Origin: Terriglobales bacterium | Lineage (GTDB): Bacteria; Acidobacteriota; Terriglobia; Terriglobales; Gp1-AA117 | DNA length: 6,238 nt | Direction: 5' to 3' | Assembly (NCBI GenBank): GCA_030150795.1 | Contig: JASLFF010000659.1 | Location: forward strand, 1 to 6,238 | In this document: piece after piece, positions 1-5,839 of the stretch | Position numbering within the stretch: the stretch's first letter is position 1 | Layout: the number at the start of each line of letters is the position of its first letter | The notes under the pieces: generated by a model | What the model saw: only the letters and a program-made list of their open reading frames with translations | Databases searched by the model: none | Told to the model about the DNA's origin: nothing | Translations under genes and position numbers: made by a program

Positions 1-1
1 C

Positions 2-832
2 GAACCTCCAGCTTACGCGGCGGAAGAGATTTACGGCATCTTTGAAGCCGACGGTATGCGCCCGTACGACATGAAAGAAATCATTGCGCGGATTGTTGAC
101 GGCGCGAAGTTTGACGAATACAAGGCCGAGTACGGTAAGACCGTGATCTGCGGGCTGGCGCGCATTGGCGGATTCGCCGTGGGCATTGTGGCCAACCAGG
201 CATCGCCTGCACAGCAAACAGATCCCAGCTCCGGTGAAAAACGCGTAGAGTTTGGACGCGTCATCTATACGGAAAGCGCCGAAAAGGCCGCACGCTTCAT
301 CATGGATTGCAACCAGAACCTTGTGCCGCTGATCTTTCTTCACGACGTCAATGGCTTCATGGTGGGCCGCGACGCCGAGTGGAGCGGCATCATCAAAGCT
401 GGAGCAAAGATGGTGAATGCCGTGGCCAATTCCGTGGTGCCGAAAATTACGGTCATCATCGGCGGGTCATTTGGCGCGGGGCATTACGCCATGTGCGGCA
501 AAGCCTACGATCCACGATTTGTCTTTGCATGGCCTTCTGCTCGTTACGCAGTCATGAGCGGCGCGGCGGCTGCGGGAACGCTGGTGGAAATCAAGATCAA
601 GCAACTGGAGCGCGGCGGCAAGAAGTTGAGCGACGCCGAGCGCAAAGAATTGTTCGACACGACAAAAGCTACTTACGATCACCAAACCGACCCGCGCTAC
701 GGCGCGGCAAGGTTGTGGATCGATAAAATTATTGATCCCATGGAGACGCGCCAGACGTTGATTACAGCACTGGAGGCGGCAAGCCTGAATCCGGAGGTGA
801 AGGAGTTTAAAGTTGGGGTTTTGCAAACTTAG
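2..832 (+). CDS. mccB: Acyl-CoA carboxylase carboxyltransferase (beta) subunit, probably methylcrotonoyl-CoA carboxylase; 5' partial
   Basis: The frame is open from the first bases of the window and reads conserved family sequence (EIYGIFEADGMRPYDMKEII), so the gene starts upstream and the Met at 56 is internal. 276 residues of the C-terminal half are present; the full-length family is roughly 510-540. The protein transfers the carboxyl group from carboxybiotin to an acyl-CoA in a cytoplasmic complex with a biotin-carrying alpha subunit, which is not in this window. Diagnostic of the MCC-type branch are VDGAKFDEYK, GFMVGR (353-370), the glycine-rich acyl-CoA/oxyanion segment GGSFGAGHYAMCGKAYDPR (from 461), and the C-terminal ARLWIDKIIDP. 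Compared with human MCCB as I recall it, there are about 19 extra residues between the VGIVANQ and TESA segments (near 190-275), and the GEQAA segment reads SGAAAAG. The HMG-CoA lyase and crotonase downstream favour methylcrotonoyl-CoA as substrate. Geranyl-CoA or another branched acyl-CoA is not excluded. Confidence 0.85.
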   Translation, partial: EPPAYAAEEIYGIFEADGMRPYDMKEIIARIVDGAKFDEYKAEYGKTVICGLARIGGFAVGIVANQASPAQQTDPSSGEKRVEFGRVIYTESAEKAARFIMDCNQNLVPLIFLHDVNGFMVGRDAEWSGIIKAGAKMVNAVANSVVPKITVIIGGSFGAGHYAMCGKAYDPRFVFAWPSARYAVMSGAAAAGTLVEIKIKQLERGGKKLSDAERKELFDTTKATYDHQTDPRYGAARLWIDKIIDPMETRQTLITALEAASLNPEVKEFKVGVLQT

Positions 833-838
833 TTTTGT

Positions 839-867
839 GCAATCCCGAGCGAAGCGAGGGAACCCTA
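839..867 (+). repeat. Hairpin repeat element, copy 1 (forward)
   Basis: It starts 7 bases after the carboxylase stop. The core at 843-861 reads TCCC-GA-GC-GAA-GC-GA-GGGA. The TCCC and GGGA arms pair, two G/A oppositions follow, then GC/GC closes a GAA triloop. The flank ends in ACCCTA (862-867). The reverse complement of 912-940 matches this copy at 23 of 29 positions without gaps (counted by eye). From memory, similar hairpins occur as dispersed intergenic repeats in acidobacterial genomes; I cannot search for that here. Confidence 0.75.
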
Positions 868-911
868 CCTTATCTATGATGTGATCGTCGACATTAAGGT
901 GTTCGTGATTA

Positions 912-940
912 TAGGGATCTCTCGCTGTGCTCGAGATTTC
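912..940 (-). repeat. Hairpin repeat element, copy 2 (inverted)
   Basis: Read on the minus strand, the core is TCTC-GA-GC-ACA-GC-GA-GAGA (918-936), the same architecture as copy 1. One stem pair has changed from C:G in copy 1 to T:A here, with both sides altered so that pairing is kept. The flank TAGGG (912-916) mirrors CCCTA of copy 1. Because the copies are inverted, they could each fold alone or pair with each other across the 44-base spacer. Confidence 0.75.
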
Positions 941-948
941 AGAAAGAA

Positions 949-968
949 CTCCGCGCCTCCGTGGTGAA
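949..968. repeat. Possible second dispersed-repeat segment abutting the lyase start
   Basis: CTCCGCGCCTCCGTGGTGAA lies just upstream of the HMG-CoA lyase gene. Sequences of this style (CTCCGCG-type, CTCCGTGGTGAA-type) are ones I recall recurring between genes in several environmental bacterial phyla. Only one copy is present in the window, so calling it a repeat rests on memory, not on internal evidence. Its GGTGA (963-967) resembles a Shine-Dalgarno sequence. Confidence 0.35.
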
Positions 969-985
969 TAAGAATTTTGGATTTT

Positions 986-1855
986 ATGTCGAATGAACTC
1001 AAACTCATCGAATGTCCCCGCGATGCCTGGCAGGGCCTGAAAGGCCAGATTCCCACGGCCGTCAAGGTCCAGTACCTGCGCGCGCTGATTGGCGCTGGCT
1101 TCAAGCACATTGACGCTGTGTCATTCGTCTCACCCAAGGCCATCCCGCAGATGGCGGATTCTGAAGCTGTCCTGAAAGAACTTGATCCGCCGGATGACGT
1201 GGAGATTATTGGCATTGTGGTGAACCAAAAAGGCGCGGAGCGCGCGATTGCCACTGAAGCCGTGCAGACGCTCGGATTCCCGTATTCTGTGTCGCCGACA
1301 TTTCTTGAACGCAACCAGCACCAAACGCTGGAAGCTGCCGCGGACGAATTGGAACAGATCAAGCTGAAAGCGGACGCCGCAGGCTTGAACGTTGTAGCGT
1401 ATATCTCCATGGCTTTCGGCAATCCTTACGGCGATCTTTGGAACGCCGAAGAAGTAGTTGAGGCCGTGGGCATTCTGGCCGACATGAATATCACGCAGAT
1501 TTCGCTGGCCGATACGGTTGGCCTTTCAACGCCGGCGCAGGTGAAAGAGCTGATCGCGGCCGTCAATCAGGCTTACGATTATCTTGAGATCGGCGCGCAC
1601 CTGCACAGCACAAAAGCAGGCGCGGCAGAGAAAATCATTGCGGCGTATGACGCGGGTTGTAGGCGATTTGATTTCGCCATCGGCGGGCTCGGTGGATGTC
1701 CGTTCGCGCAGGATGAGATGATTGGAAACATTCCGACGGAAATTGCAGTCCAGGCGCTCAAGGAACACGGCGCTGAGGTTCCGATCAAGAAGCCGCTGGA
1801 TGCGGTAACACAAATGTCGGCAGACATTGCGAAGAAGCATACGGTGGTGATGTGA
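986..1855 (+). CDS. mvaB: Hydroxymethylglutaryl-CoA lyase
   Basis: 289 residues, a normal length for this TIM-barrel family (HMGL-like; also named hmgL, yngG or liuE). It cleaves HMG-CoA to acetoacetate and acetyl-CoA in the cytoplasm, the last step of leucine catabolism. Key residues are in place: R12-D13 in ECPRDAWQG (matching the Arg-Asp pair of human HMGCL), the metal-binding pair H205-L-H207 in GAHLHST, and catalytic C238 in the signature GLGGCPFAQDEMIGN. SFVSPKAIPQMAD and MAFGNPYGD are also typical. The form ECPRDAWQG rather than VGPRDGLQNE places it in the branch I recall from Bacteroidetes and Acidobacteria. The start is uncertain: ATG 986 has only a weak GGA 4 bases upstream, while an in-frame TTG at 977 sits 9 bases after GGTGA and would add three residues. 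I chose ATG because family homology begins right after it. Confidence 0.92.
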   Translation: MSNELKLIECPRDAWQGLKGQIPTAVKVQYLRALIGAGFKHIDAVSFVSPKAIPQMADSEAVLKELDPPDDVEIIGIVVNQKGAERAIATEAVQTLGFPYSVSPTFLERNQHQTLEAAADELEQIKLKADAAGLNVVAYISMAFGNPYGDLWNAEEVVEAVGILADMNITQISLADTVGLSTPAQVKELIAAVNQAYDYLEIGAHLHSTKAGAAEKIIAAYDAGCRRFDFAIGGLGGCPFAQDEMIGNIPTEIAVQALKEHGAEVPIKKPLDAVTQMSADIAKKHTVVM

Positions 1856-1893
1856 AGGGCCGCGGGGTGCAGAGTCTCTTATCAGGCGTATGA

Positions 1894-1899
1894 AAGGAA
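1894..1899 (+). promoter_or_regulatory. Ribosome binding site deciding the oxidase start at 1905
   Basis: AAGGAA lies 5 bases before ATG 1905. The in-frame upstream ATG at 1890 overlaps this site and has no comparable purine-rich stretch ahead of it, so 1905 is the better start. Confidence 0.65.
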
Positions 1900-1904
1900 C
1901 TGGA

Positions 1905-3047
1905 ATGGAACGATCATTTTCACCGGAGGGCAAAACTGCGCAGCCATCAGCAGGTTCACCAGCCCTTCCCGGCAAAGAAGAGATGATTCATCATCCTTCC
2001 TCCAGCCTGGAATTGGAAATGCCCGTTGAATTACTGCAATTGCGAATCACGCCGATTTCACATTTTTTTGTGCGCAATCATCTGGACCAACCCGCAATTT
2101 CACCGGGCGCAGAATGGCGATTGACGGTAACCGGCGAGGTAGAGCAGCCAGGCTCGCTGAGTTTTTCTGATTTGACCGGCTTTGCGCCACACTCGATCAC
2201 GGCAGTACTGGAATGTGCCGGCAATGGGCGGGCCTTTTACCGTCCAGAGACGCTGGGAACACAATGGCAGCGGGGCGCTGCAGGAAACGCTCATTTCAGC
2301 GGCGTGCGTTTACGCGACCTGTTGCTGCGCGTCGGCCTGAAAGCCACCGGCAAGCACGTGATGTTCCGTGGCCTGGAGGAAGCTTTACCCCAGCCCCCGC
2401 CATTTATCCGCAGCATTCCCGTTGAAAAAGCGCTCGATGAAGATACGCTTGTGGCGACACACATGAATCACGCGCCATTAACCAAACATCACGGGGCTCC
2501 CGCGCGCGCCATCGTTCCAGGATGGATTGGCGCGAGCTGGTGCAAATGGCTCACCGAAATCAGAGTCATCGATAAGGAATTTGATGGCGAGTTTATGAAG
2601 AATGCATATCGAATTCCGCGGCGCCCTGTTTCGCCAGGGACTTCGATCAGCCACGATGATACCTGTGCTCTCACACAGCTAAACACCAAGTCGATCATAG
2701 TAGCGCCGGTCAATGGCACAACCGTCAAGGCAGGGACCCTCCGCATTTCCGGCGCCGCCTGGACGAATGATGTGGCAGAAATTACCAGAGTGGACATTTC
2801 AACCGATGCCGGAGTCACCTGGAAGGCCGCAGAACTGGAAGGCGATCCTGTCCGCTATGCGTGGCGATTATGGAGTTATACCTGGAAAGATGCGGAGCCG
2901 GGGGACCATATCATCATGTCGCAAGCCACAGATAGCCGTGGGAACCGGCAGCCTGAAACAGCAGCGTGGAATCCCGGTGGCTATCTTTATAACGCTGTGG
3001 ACCGGGTAAAAATCCACGTGCAAACAGCAGATGCAGGAGCACCCTAG
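1905..3047 (+). CDS. Sulfite oxidase family molybdopterin oxidoreductase, no heme domain, no export signal
   Basis: 380 residues with two domains: an oxidoreductase molybdopterin-binding domain (about 40-235) and a Mo-cofactor dimerisation domain (about 255-375, with RVDISTDAGVTWKAAEL). Family marks are FFVRNH with R57, the molybdenum-ligand cysteine C104 in LECAGNGR, HHGAPARAIVPGWIGASWCKWL, and Y235 in the position of the active-site Tyr of animal and plant enzymes. No cytochrome b5 domain is present. The N-terminus (MERSFSPEGKTAQPSAG) is hydrophilic with no Tat twin-arginine or Sec signal, so it is predicted cytoplasmic, unlike exported SorA-type enzymes. Several cofactor or active-site neighbours differ from canonical sulfite oxidases (CAGNGR for CAGNRR, IGASWCKWL for GARHVKWL, NAHF where chicken has TARW), so sulfite is the best guess for substrate, not proven. 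The electron acceptor is unknown. The gene follows the lyase by 49 bases and is one base from the crotonase gene. An in-frame ATG at 1890 would add five residues. Confidence 0.85.
   Translation: MERSFSPEGKTAQPSAGSPALPGKEEMIHHPSSSLELEMPVELLQLRITPISHFFVRNHLDQPAISPGAEWRLTVTGEVEQPGSLSFSDLTGFAPHSITAVLECAGNGRAFYRPETLGTQWQRGAAGNAHFSGVRLRDLLLRVGLKATGKHVMFRGLEEALPQPPPFIRSIPVEKALDEDTLVATHMNHAPLTKHHGAPARAIVPGWIGASWCKWLTEIRVIDKEFDGEFMKNAYRIPRRPVSPGTSISHDDTCALTQLNTKSIIVAPVNGTTVKAGTLRISGAAWTNDVAEITRVDISTDAGVTWKAAELEGDPVRYAWRLWSYTWKDAEPGDHIIMSQATDSRGNRQPETAAWNPGGYLYNAVDRVKIHVQTADAGAP
3035..3039 (+). promoter_or_regulatory. Ribosome binding site for the crotonase, inside the oxidase gene end
   Basis: AGGAG lies 9 bases before ATG 3049 and within the last codons of the oxidase gene. 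It supports 3049 over the in-frame ATG at 3031, which would overlap the preceding gene and lacks such a site. Confidence 0.75.
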
Positions 3048-3048
3048 C

Positions 3049-3831
3049 ATGGGAGACCGCACAGTCCAGTACTCTGAAACCCAGGGGATCGCAACCATCA
3101 CCCTCAATCGCGCGGAGAAGCGCAACGCGATTAGTTATGAGTTGATCGACGACCTGATCGCGGCATTGAAGCAGGCTGCGGGCTCGGCAGCGCAAGTCGT
3201 AATCCTTACTGGCGCAGGCAAAGCTTTTTGCTCCGGCATGGACCTGGACAACCTGAAGCAGCTCACAGGACGTACCCACGAGCAAAATATTCAGGATTCA
3301 GAAACTATGGCGTCTCTCTTTCGCACGCTATATGACTTTCCCAAGCCGACGATTGCTGCCGTGAATGGGCCTGCCATCGCCGGGGGTACAGGACTGGCGA
3401 CATTGTGCGATTTCACACTGGCCACGCCGGAAGCGAAGTTTGGTTACACAGAAGTTCGCATCGGATTTGTTCCGGCAATTGTTTCAAGCTTTCTGATCGC
3501 CAACATCGGCGAGAAGCGTGCCCGCGACCTTTTGCTCACAGGCCGAATCTTCGGCGCAGAGGAAGCTCTGAAACTGGGCCTGGTGAATGAGATCGTCGCG
3601 TCAGAACAACTCATGGCGCGGGCACAGGAACTGGCCGCGCAGTTGCTGGAGAATAGCCCTGCGTCATTGCAGGCGACCAAAAAACTGCTTTCCAGCTATA
3701 CTCGCGAGCAACTGGATCGTCAAGTGGAGCAAGCAGTGCAGGGCAACGCCGGCATCCGTCAGACCGCCGATTTCAAAGAAGGCATCACAGCATTTCTGGA
3801 GAAACGCAAACCCACTTGGACAGGAAAATAA
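3049..3831 (+). CDS. Enoyl-CoA hydratase/isomerase family protein (crotonase), candidate methylglutaconyl-CoA hydratase
   Basis: 260 residues, the usual single-domain crotonase length. The two oxyanion-hole segments are visible: AFCSGMDLDNL (A59-L69) and NGPAIAGGTGLATLCDF (N106-F122). By alignment to rat mitochondrial enoyl-CoA hydratase, E135 (in YTEVRIGFVPA) corresponds to catalytic Glu164, but the Glu144 position is G115. It is therefore a one-glutamate crotonase, and hydration, isomerisation or another CoA-ester reaction are all possible. With an MCC-type carboxylase and HMG-CoA lyase nearby, hydration of 3-methylglutaconyl-CoA to HMG-CoA in leucine breakdown is the most economical role; this is inference. 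It is cytoplasmic, with no signal or membrane segment. It starts one base after the oxidase stop (TAGCATG), and its stop TAA shares its last A with the start of the thioesterase gene, so it is translationally coupled on both sides. Confidence 0.88.
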   Translation: MGDRTVQYSETQGIATITLNRAEKRNAISYELIDDLIAALKQAAGSAAQVVILTGAGKAFCSGMDLDNLKQLTGRTHEQNIQDSETMASLFRTLYDFPKPTIAAVNGPAIAGGTGLATLCDFTLATPEAKFGYTEVRIGFVPAIVSSFLIANIGEKRARDLLLTGRIFGAEEALKLGLVNEIVASEQLMARAQELAAQLLENSPASLQATKKLLSSYTREQLDRQVEQAVQGNAGIRQTADFKEGITAFLEKRKPTWTGK

Positions 3832-4262
3832 TGATCGCCAAAGAAACGATAGTCGGCGAAACCAAACTGCGTGTGCGCTACGCCGAAACCGACAAGATGG
3901 GCGTGGTATACCACTCCAACTTTGTCATCTGGTTTGAAGTGGGGCGCGTGGAATTGCTGCGGCAGCTCGGCTTCCAGTACAGCGAGATGGAGACGGAAGA
4001 TAATTGCCACATTCCAGTGGTCGATCTGCGCGTCCGCTACAAATCACCGGCACTATATGATGATGAGATCGTGGTGCGCACGCAGATCAAAAACGTGCGC
4101 TCGTCGCTGCTGCACTTCAGCTATGAAGTTTTCCGTGAAGCCGACCGCATGCTGTTGGCCACGGGTGAAACGATGCACATCATCGTGAACAACAAACTGG
4201 AACGCACCATGCTGCCGGAAAAATATATGCAGGCCTTCAACGGGACCAAACGAAATTCATGA
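3831..4262 (+). CDS. Acyl-CoA thioesterase, YbgC/FadM-type hotdog fold (4HBT)
   Basis: 143 residues, a typical single hotdog domain. The N-terminal block RVRYAETDKMGVVYHSNFVIWFEVGR is the hallmark of this family: D21 is the expected catalytic aspartate, Y27-H28 follow it, and the long central helix (FVIWFEVGRVELLRQLG) comes next. It should hydrolyse acyl-CoA to free acid and CoA in the cytoplasm; chain length and substrate cannot be read from sequence. Its role here may be to recycle CoA from blocked or excess intermediates of the neighbouring pathway. ATG 3831 overlaps the crotonase stop by one base (TAATG) and has AGGA 5 bases upstream. An in-frame TTG at 3816 is less likely. The gene ends in a 4-base overlap (ATGA) with hutH. 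Confidence 0.88.
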   Translation: MIAKETIVGETKLRVRYAETDKMGVVYHSNFVIWFEVGRVELLRQLGFQYSEMETEDNCHIPVVDLRVRYKSPALYDDEIVVRTQIKNVRSSLLHFSYEVFREADRMLLATGETMHIIVNNKLERTMLPEKYMQAFNGTKRNS

Positions 4263-5776
4263 GCGCACTTCAAATCAACGGGAACGATCTTTCACTCAAC
4301 GACCTGCGTGACGTCGTCTATGAGGAACGGCCAGTAGAATTGGCAGATGCCGCGCGCACAAAAGTTATTGGCGCGCGTGAAGTTGTTGAAAAGCTGCTGC
4401 GCGAAAATCGCGTGGCCTATGCCATCAATACCGGCGTGGGCAAGCTGAGTGACGTACATATTGAGCCGGCGCAAAACCGGCAACTCCAGGTCAATCTTAT
4501 CCGCTCGCATTCGGCGGGCGTAGGCGAACCGCTCAGCCAGCCAGAGACACGCGCCATGATGCTGTTGCGAGCCAACTCTCTGGCCAAGGGATTTTCCGGC
4601 GTGCGTCCTGAAGTTATCGAATTGATCTGCGCGATGCTGAATAAAAGCATACATCCGGTGGTGCCGTCGCAGGGAAGTGTAGGCGCTAGCGGCGATCTTG
4701 CTCCGCTGGCACATCTGGCGCTGGCGATGATCGGTGAAGGACAGGTGTGGACCGGGAATGCGCGCATCAACAGCGCAGAAGCTTTGCAGCGCGCCGAAAT
4801 CAAGCCTCTGGTTCCTGAGGCCAAGGAAGCAATTTCTCTGATCAACGGCACGCAGGCGATGCTTGCCGTGGGCACACTTTCACTGCTCGCCGCTGAAAAT
4901 CTGACTGAAACGGCAGACGTGCTGGGAGCAATGTCACTGGACGCGTTACACGGGACCGATGTCGCATTTGATGCGCGCATACACGATGCACGGCCGCATG
5001 CGGGCCAGAGCCAGGTTGCAGCCAATTTGCGAAGGCTGCTTAAGGGAAGCGAGATTCGCGAATCGCATAAAGATTGCGGTCGCGTGCAGGACGCATATTC
5101 GCTGCGCTGCATTCCGCAGGTCCACGGCGCGGTGCGCGATACGCTGGCATTTTGCCGGCGGACATTTGAGATTGAAATGAATTCGGCAGTGGATAACCCA
5201 CTCGTCTTTGTGAAAGGCCACGGCGAAGGCGATATTATCTCTGGCGGCAATTTCCATGGACAACCTCTGGCCTTTGCGCTGGATTATATGGCGATTGCGC
5301 TGACCGCATTGACGGGAATTTCAGAGCGGCGCATTGAGCGGCTGGTGAATCCGGCGTTGAATGAAGGCTTGCCGCCATTTCTAGCTCCTGAGGCTGGAAT
5401 CAATTCCGGCTTTATGATGCCGCAGGTCACGGCGGCGGCGCTGGCCAGTGAAAATAAGGGGCTGGCGCACCCTGCGTCAGTGGATTCGATTACGACTTCC
5501 GGCAATAAAGAGGATTATGTTTCCATGGGAATGACGGCTGCGATTAAGTTGAAACGCGTGATCGCGAACGCTACCAACGTGCTGGCGATTGAGGCTTGCG
5601 CAGCGGCGCAGGCGCTCGACTTCCTGTCGCCGCTCAAGAGCAGCCAGCCATTGCAAAAGGCCCACGCGGCCATTCGCAAGGTCAGCCCTAAGATTGAGCA
5701 TGATCGCGTGTTCGCCGAGGACTTTGCGAAGCTGGCGGAGTTGATACGCGACGCCAAGCTGGCAGAAAAGACTTAG
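4259..5776 (+). CDS. hutH: Histidine ammonia-lyase
   Basis: 505 residues, close to the roughly 510 of characterised enzymes. It removes ammonia from L-histidine to give urocanate, the first step of histidine degradation, as a cytoplasmic tetramer. The MIO cofactor triad A143-S144-G145 lies in GSVGASGDLAPLAHLA. Other active-site residues are present: Y54 in YAINTGVGK, S83-H84 in NLIRSHSAGVG, Y280 and R283 in QDAYSLRC, and NSAVDNPLVF. E418 in GNKEDYVSMGM matches the Glu typical of histidine lyases (Glu414 of Pseudomonas putida HutH); tyrosine/phenylalanine lyases usually have NQD there. The canonical NQED reads NKED, a change in the specificity loop, and GFG reads GVG. S-H alone is not decisive, because the Flavobacterium tyrosine lyase, as I recall it, shares it. 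No hutU, hutI or hutC is in the window. Its start overlaps the thioesterase stop (ATGA) and only a distant GGGA precedes it, so translation probably depends on coupling. Confidence 0.9.
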   Translation: MSALQINGNDLSLNDLRDVVYEERPVELADAARTKVIGAREVVEKLLRENRVAYAINTGVGKLSDVHIEPAQNRQLQVNLIRSHSAGVGEPLSQPETRAMMLLRANSLAKGFSGVRPEVIELICAMLNKSIHPVVPSQGSVGASGDLAPLAHLALAMIGEGQVWTGNARINSAEALQRAEIKPLVPEAKEAISLINGTQAMLAVGTLSLLAAENLTETADVLGAMSLDALHGTDVAFDARIHDARPHAGQSQVAANLRRLLKGSEIRESHKDCGRVQDAYSLRCIPQVHGAVRDTLAFCRRTFEIEMNSAVDNPLVFVKGHGEGDIISGGNFHGQPLAFALDYMAIALTALTGISERRIERLVNPALNEGLPPFLAPEAGINSGFMMPQVTAAALASENKGLAHPASVDSITTSGNKEDYVSMGMTAAIKLKRVIANATNVLAIEACAAAQALDFLSPLKSSQPLQKAHAAIRKVSPKIEHDRVFAEDFAKLAELIRDAKLAEKT

Positions 5777-5839
5777 CCGGCCTGTCCAATCGAATCTCAT
5801 TTTTGCTAAGCTTGAAGAGAATTTGGTCAGGATATCGGC
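5777..5839. other. Short intergenic gap between hutH and the VWFA-like gene
   Basis: 63 bases. I see no GC-rich hairpin with a T-tract, so no intrinsic terminator is supported after hutH. AGGA at 5829-5832 lies 7 bases before ATG 5840 and is a good ribosome binding site. The stretch is AT-richer than the flanking genes, which would suit a promoter, but no convincing -35/-10 pair is visible. Confidence 0.6.

Larger units (their letters stand above)
833..985. other. Intergenic region built largely of repeat-like elements
   Basis: This 153-base gap is the longest non-coding stretch in the window. It holds two inverted copies of a 29-base hairpin element (839-867 and 912-940), a separate repeat-like segment next to the downstream start (949-968), and an AT-richer spacer between the hairpins. 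TATGAT at 875-880 resembles a -10 box, but no -35 box lies at a sensible distance, so I do not call a promoter. There is no U-tract after either hairpin, so neither is a standard intrinsic terminator. Confidence 0.8.

Noticed and set aside
56..58. ATG as the start of the carboxyltransferase gene
   Set aside because: The same frame is open to the window edge and upstream residues match the family, so this Met is internal and the gene is cut by the window.
833..870. Rho-independent terminator after the carboxylase gene
   Set aside because: The hairpin at 843-861 is not followed by a T-tract; ACCCTACC follows instead, and an inverted copy nearby fits a repeat element better.
467..1108. Minus-strand open frame spanning the carboxylase end, the intergenic region and the lyase start
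   Set aside because: It overlaps two conserved genes in antisense and crosses the repeat hairpins; no protein family is recognisable.
1890..1904. Upstream ATG as the oxidase start
   Set aside because: The best ribosome binding site (AAGGAA) lies inside this stretch and points to ATG 1905.
2601..2630. Twin-arginine motif (RIPRRP) in the oxidase
   Set aside because: It is internal, around residue 240, not in an N-terminal signal peptide, and therefore not an export signal.
4417..5250. Long open frame on the minus strand opposite hutH (277 codons)
   Set aside because: It lies wholly antisense to a strongly conserved enzyme, its translation shows no recognisable motif, and it is a typical shadow of a GC-rich coding strand.
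5777..5839. Terminator or clear promoter after hutH
   Set aside because: There is no stable GC-rich stem with a T run, and no -35/-10 pair with normal spacing.
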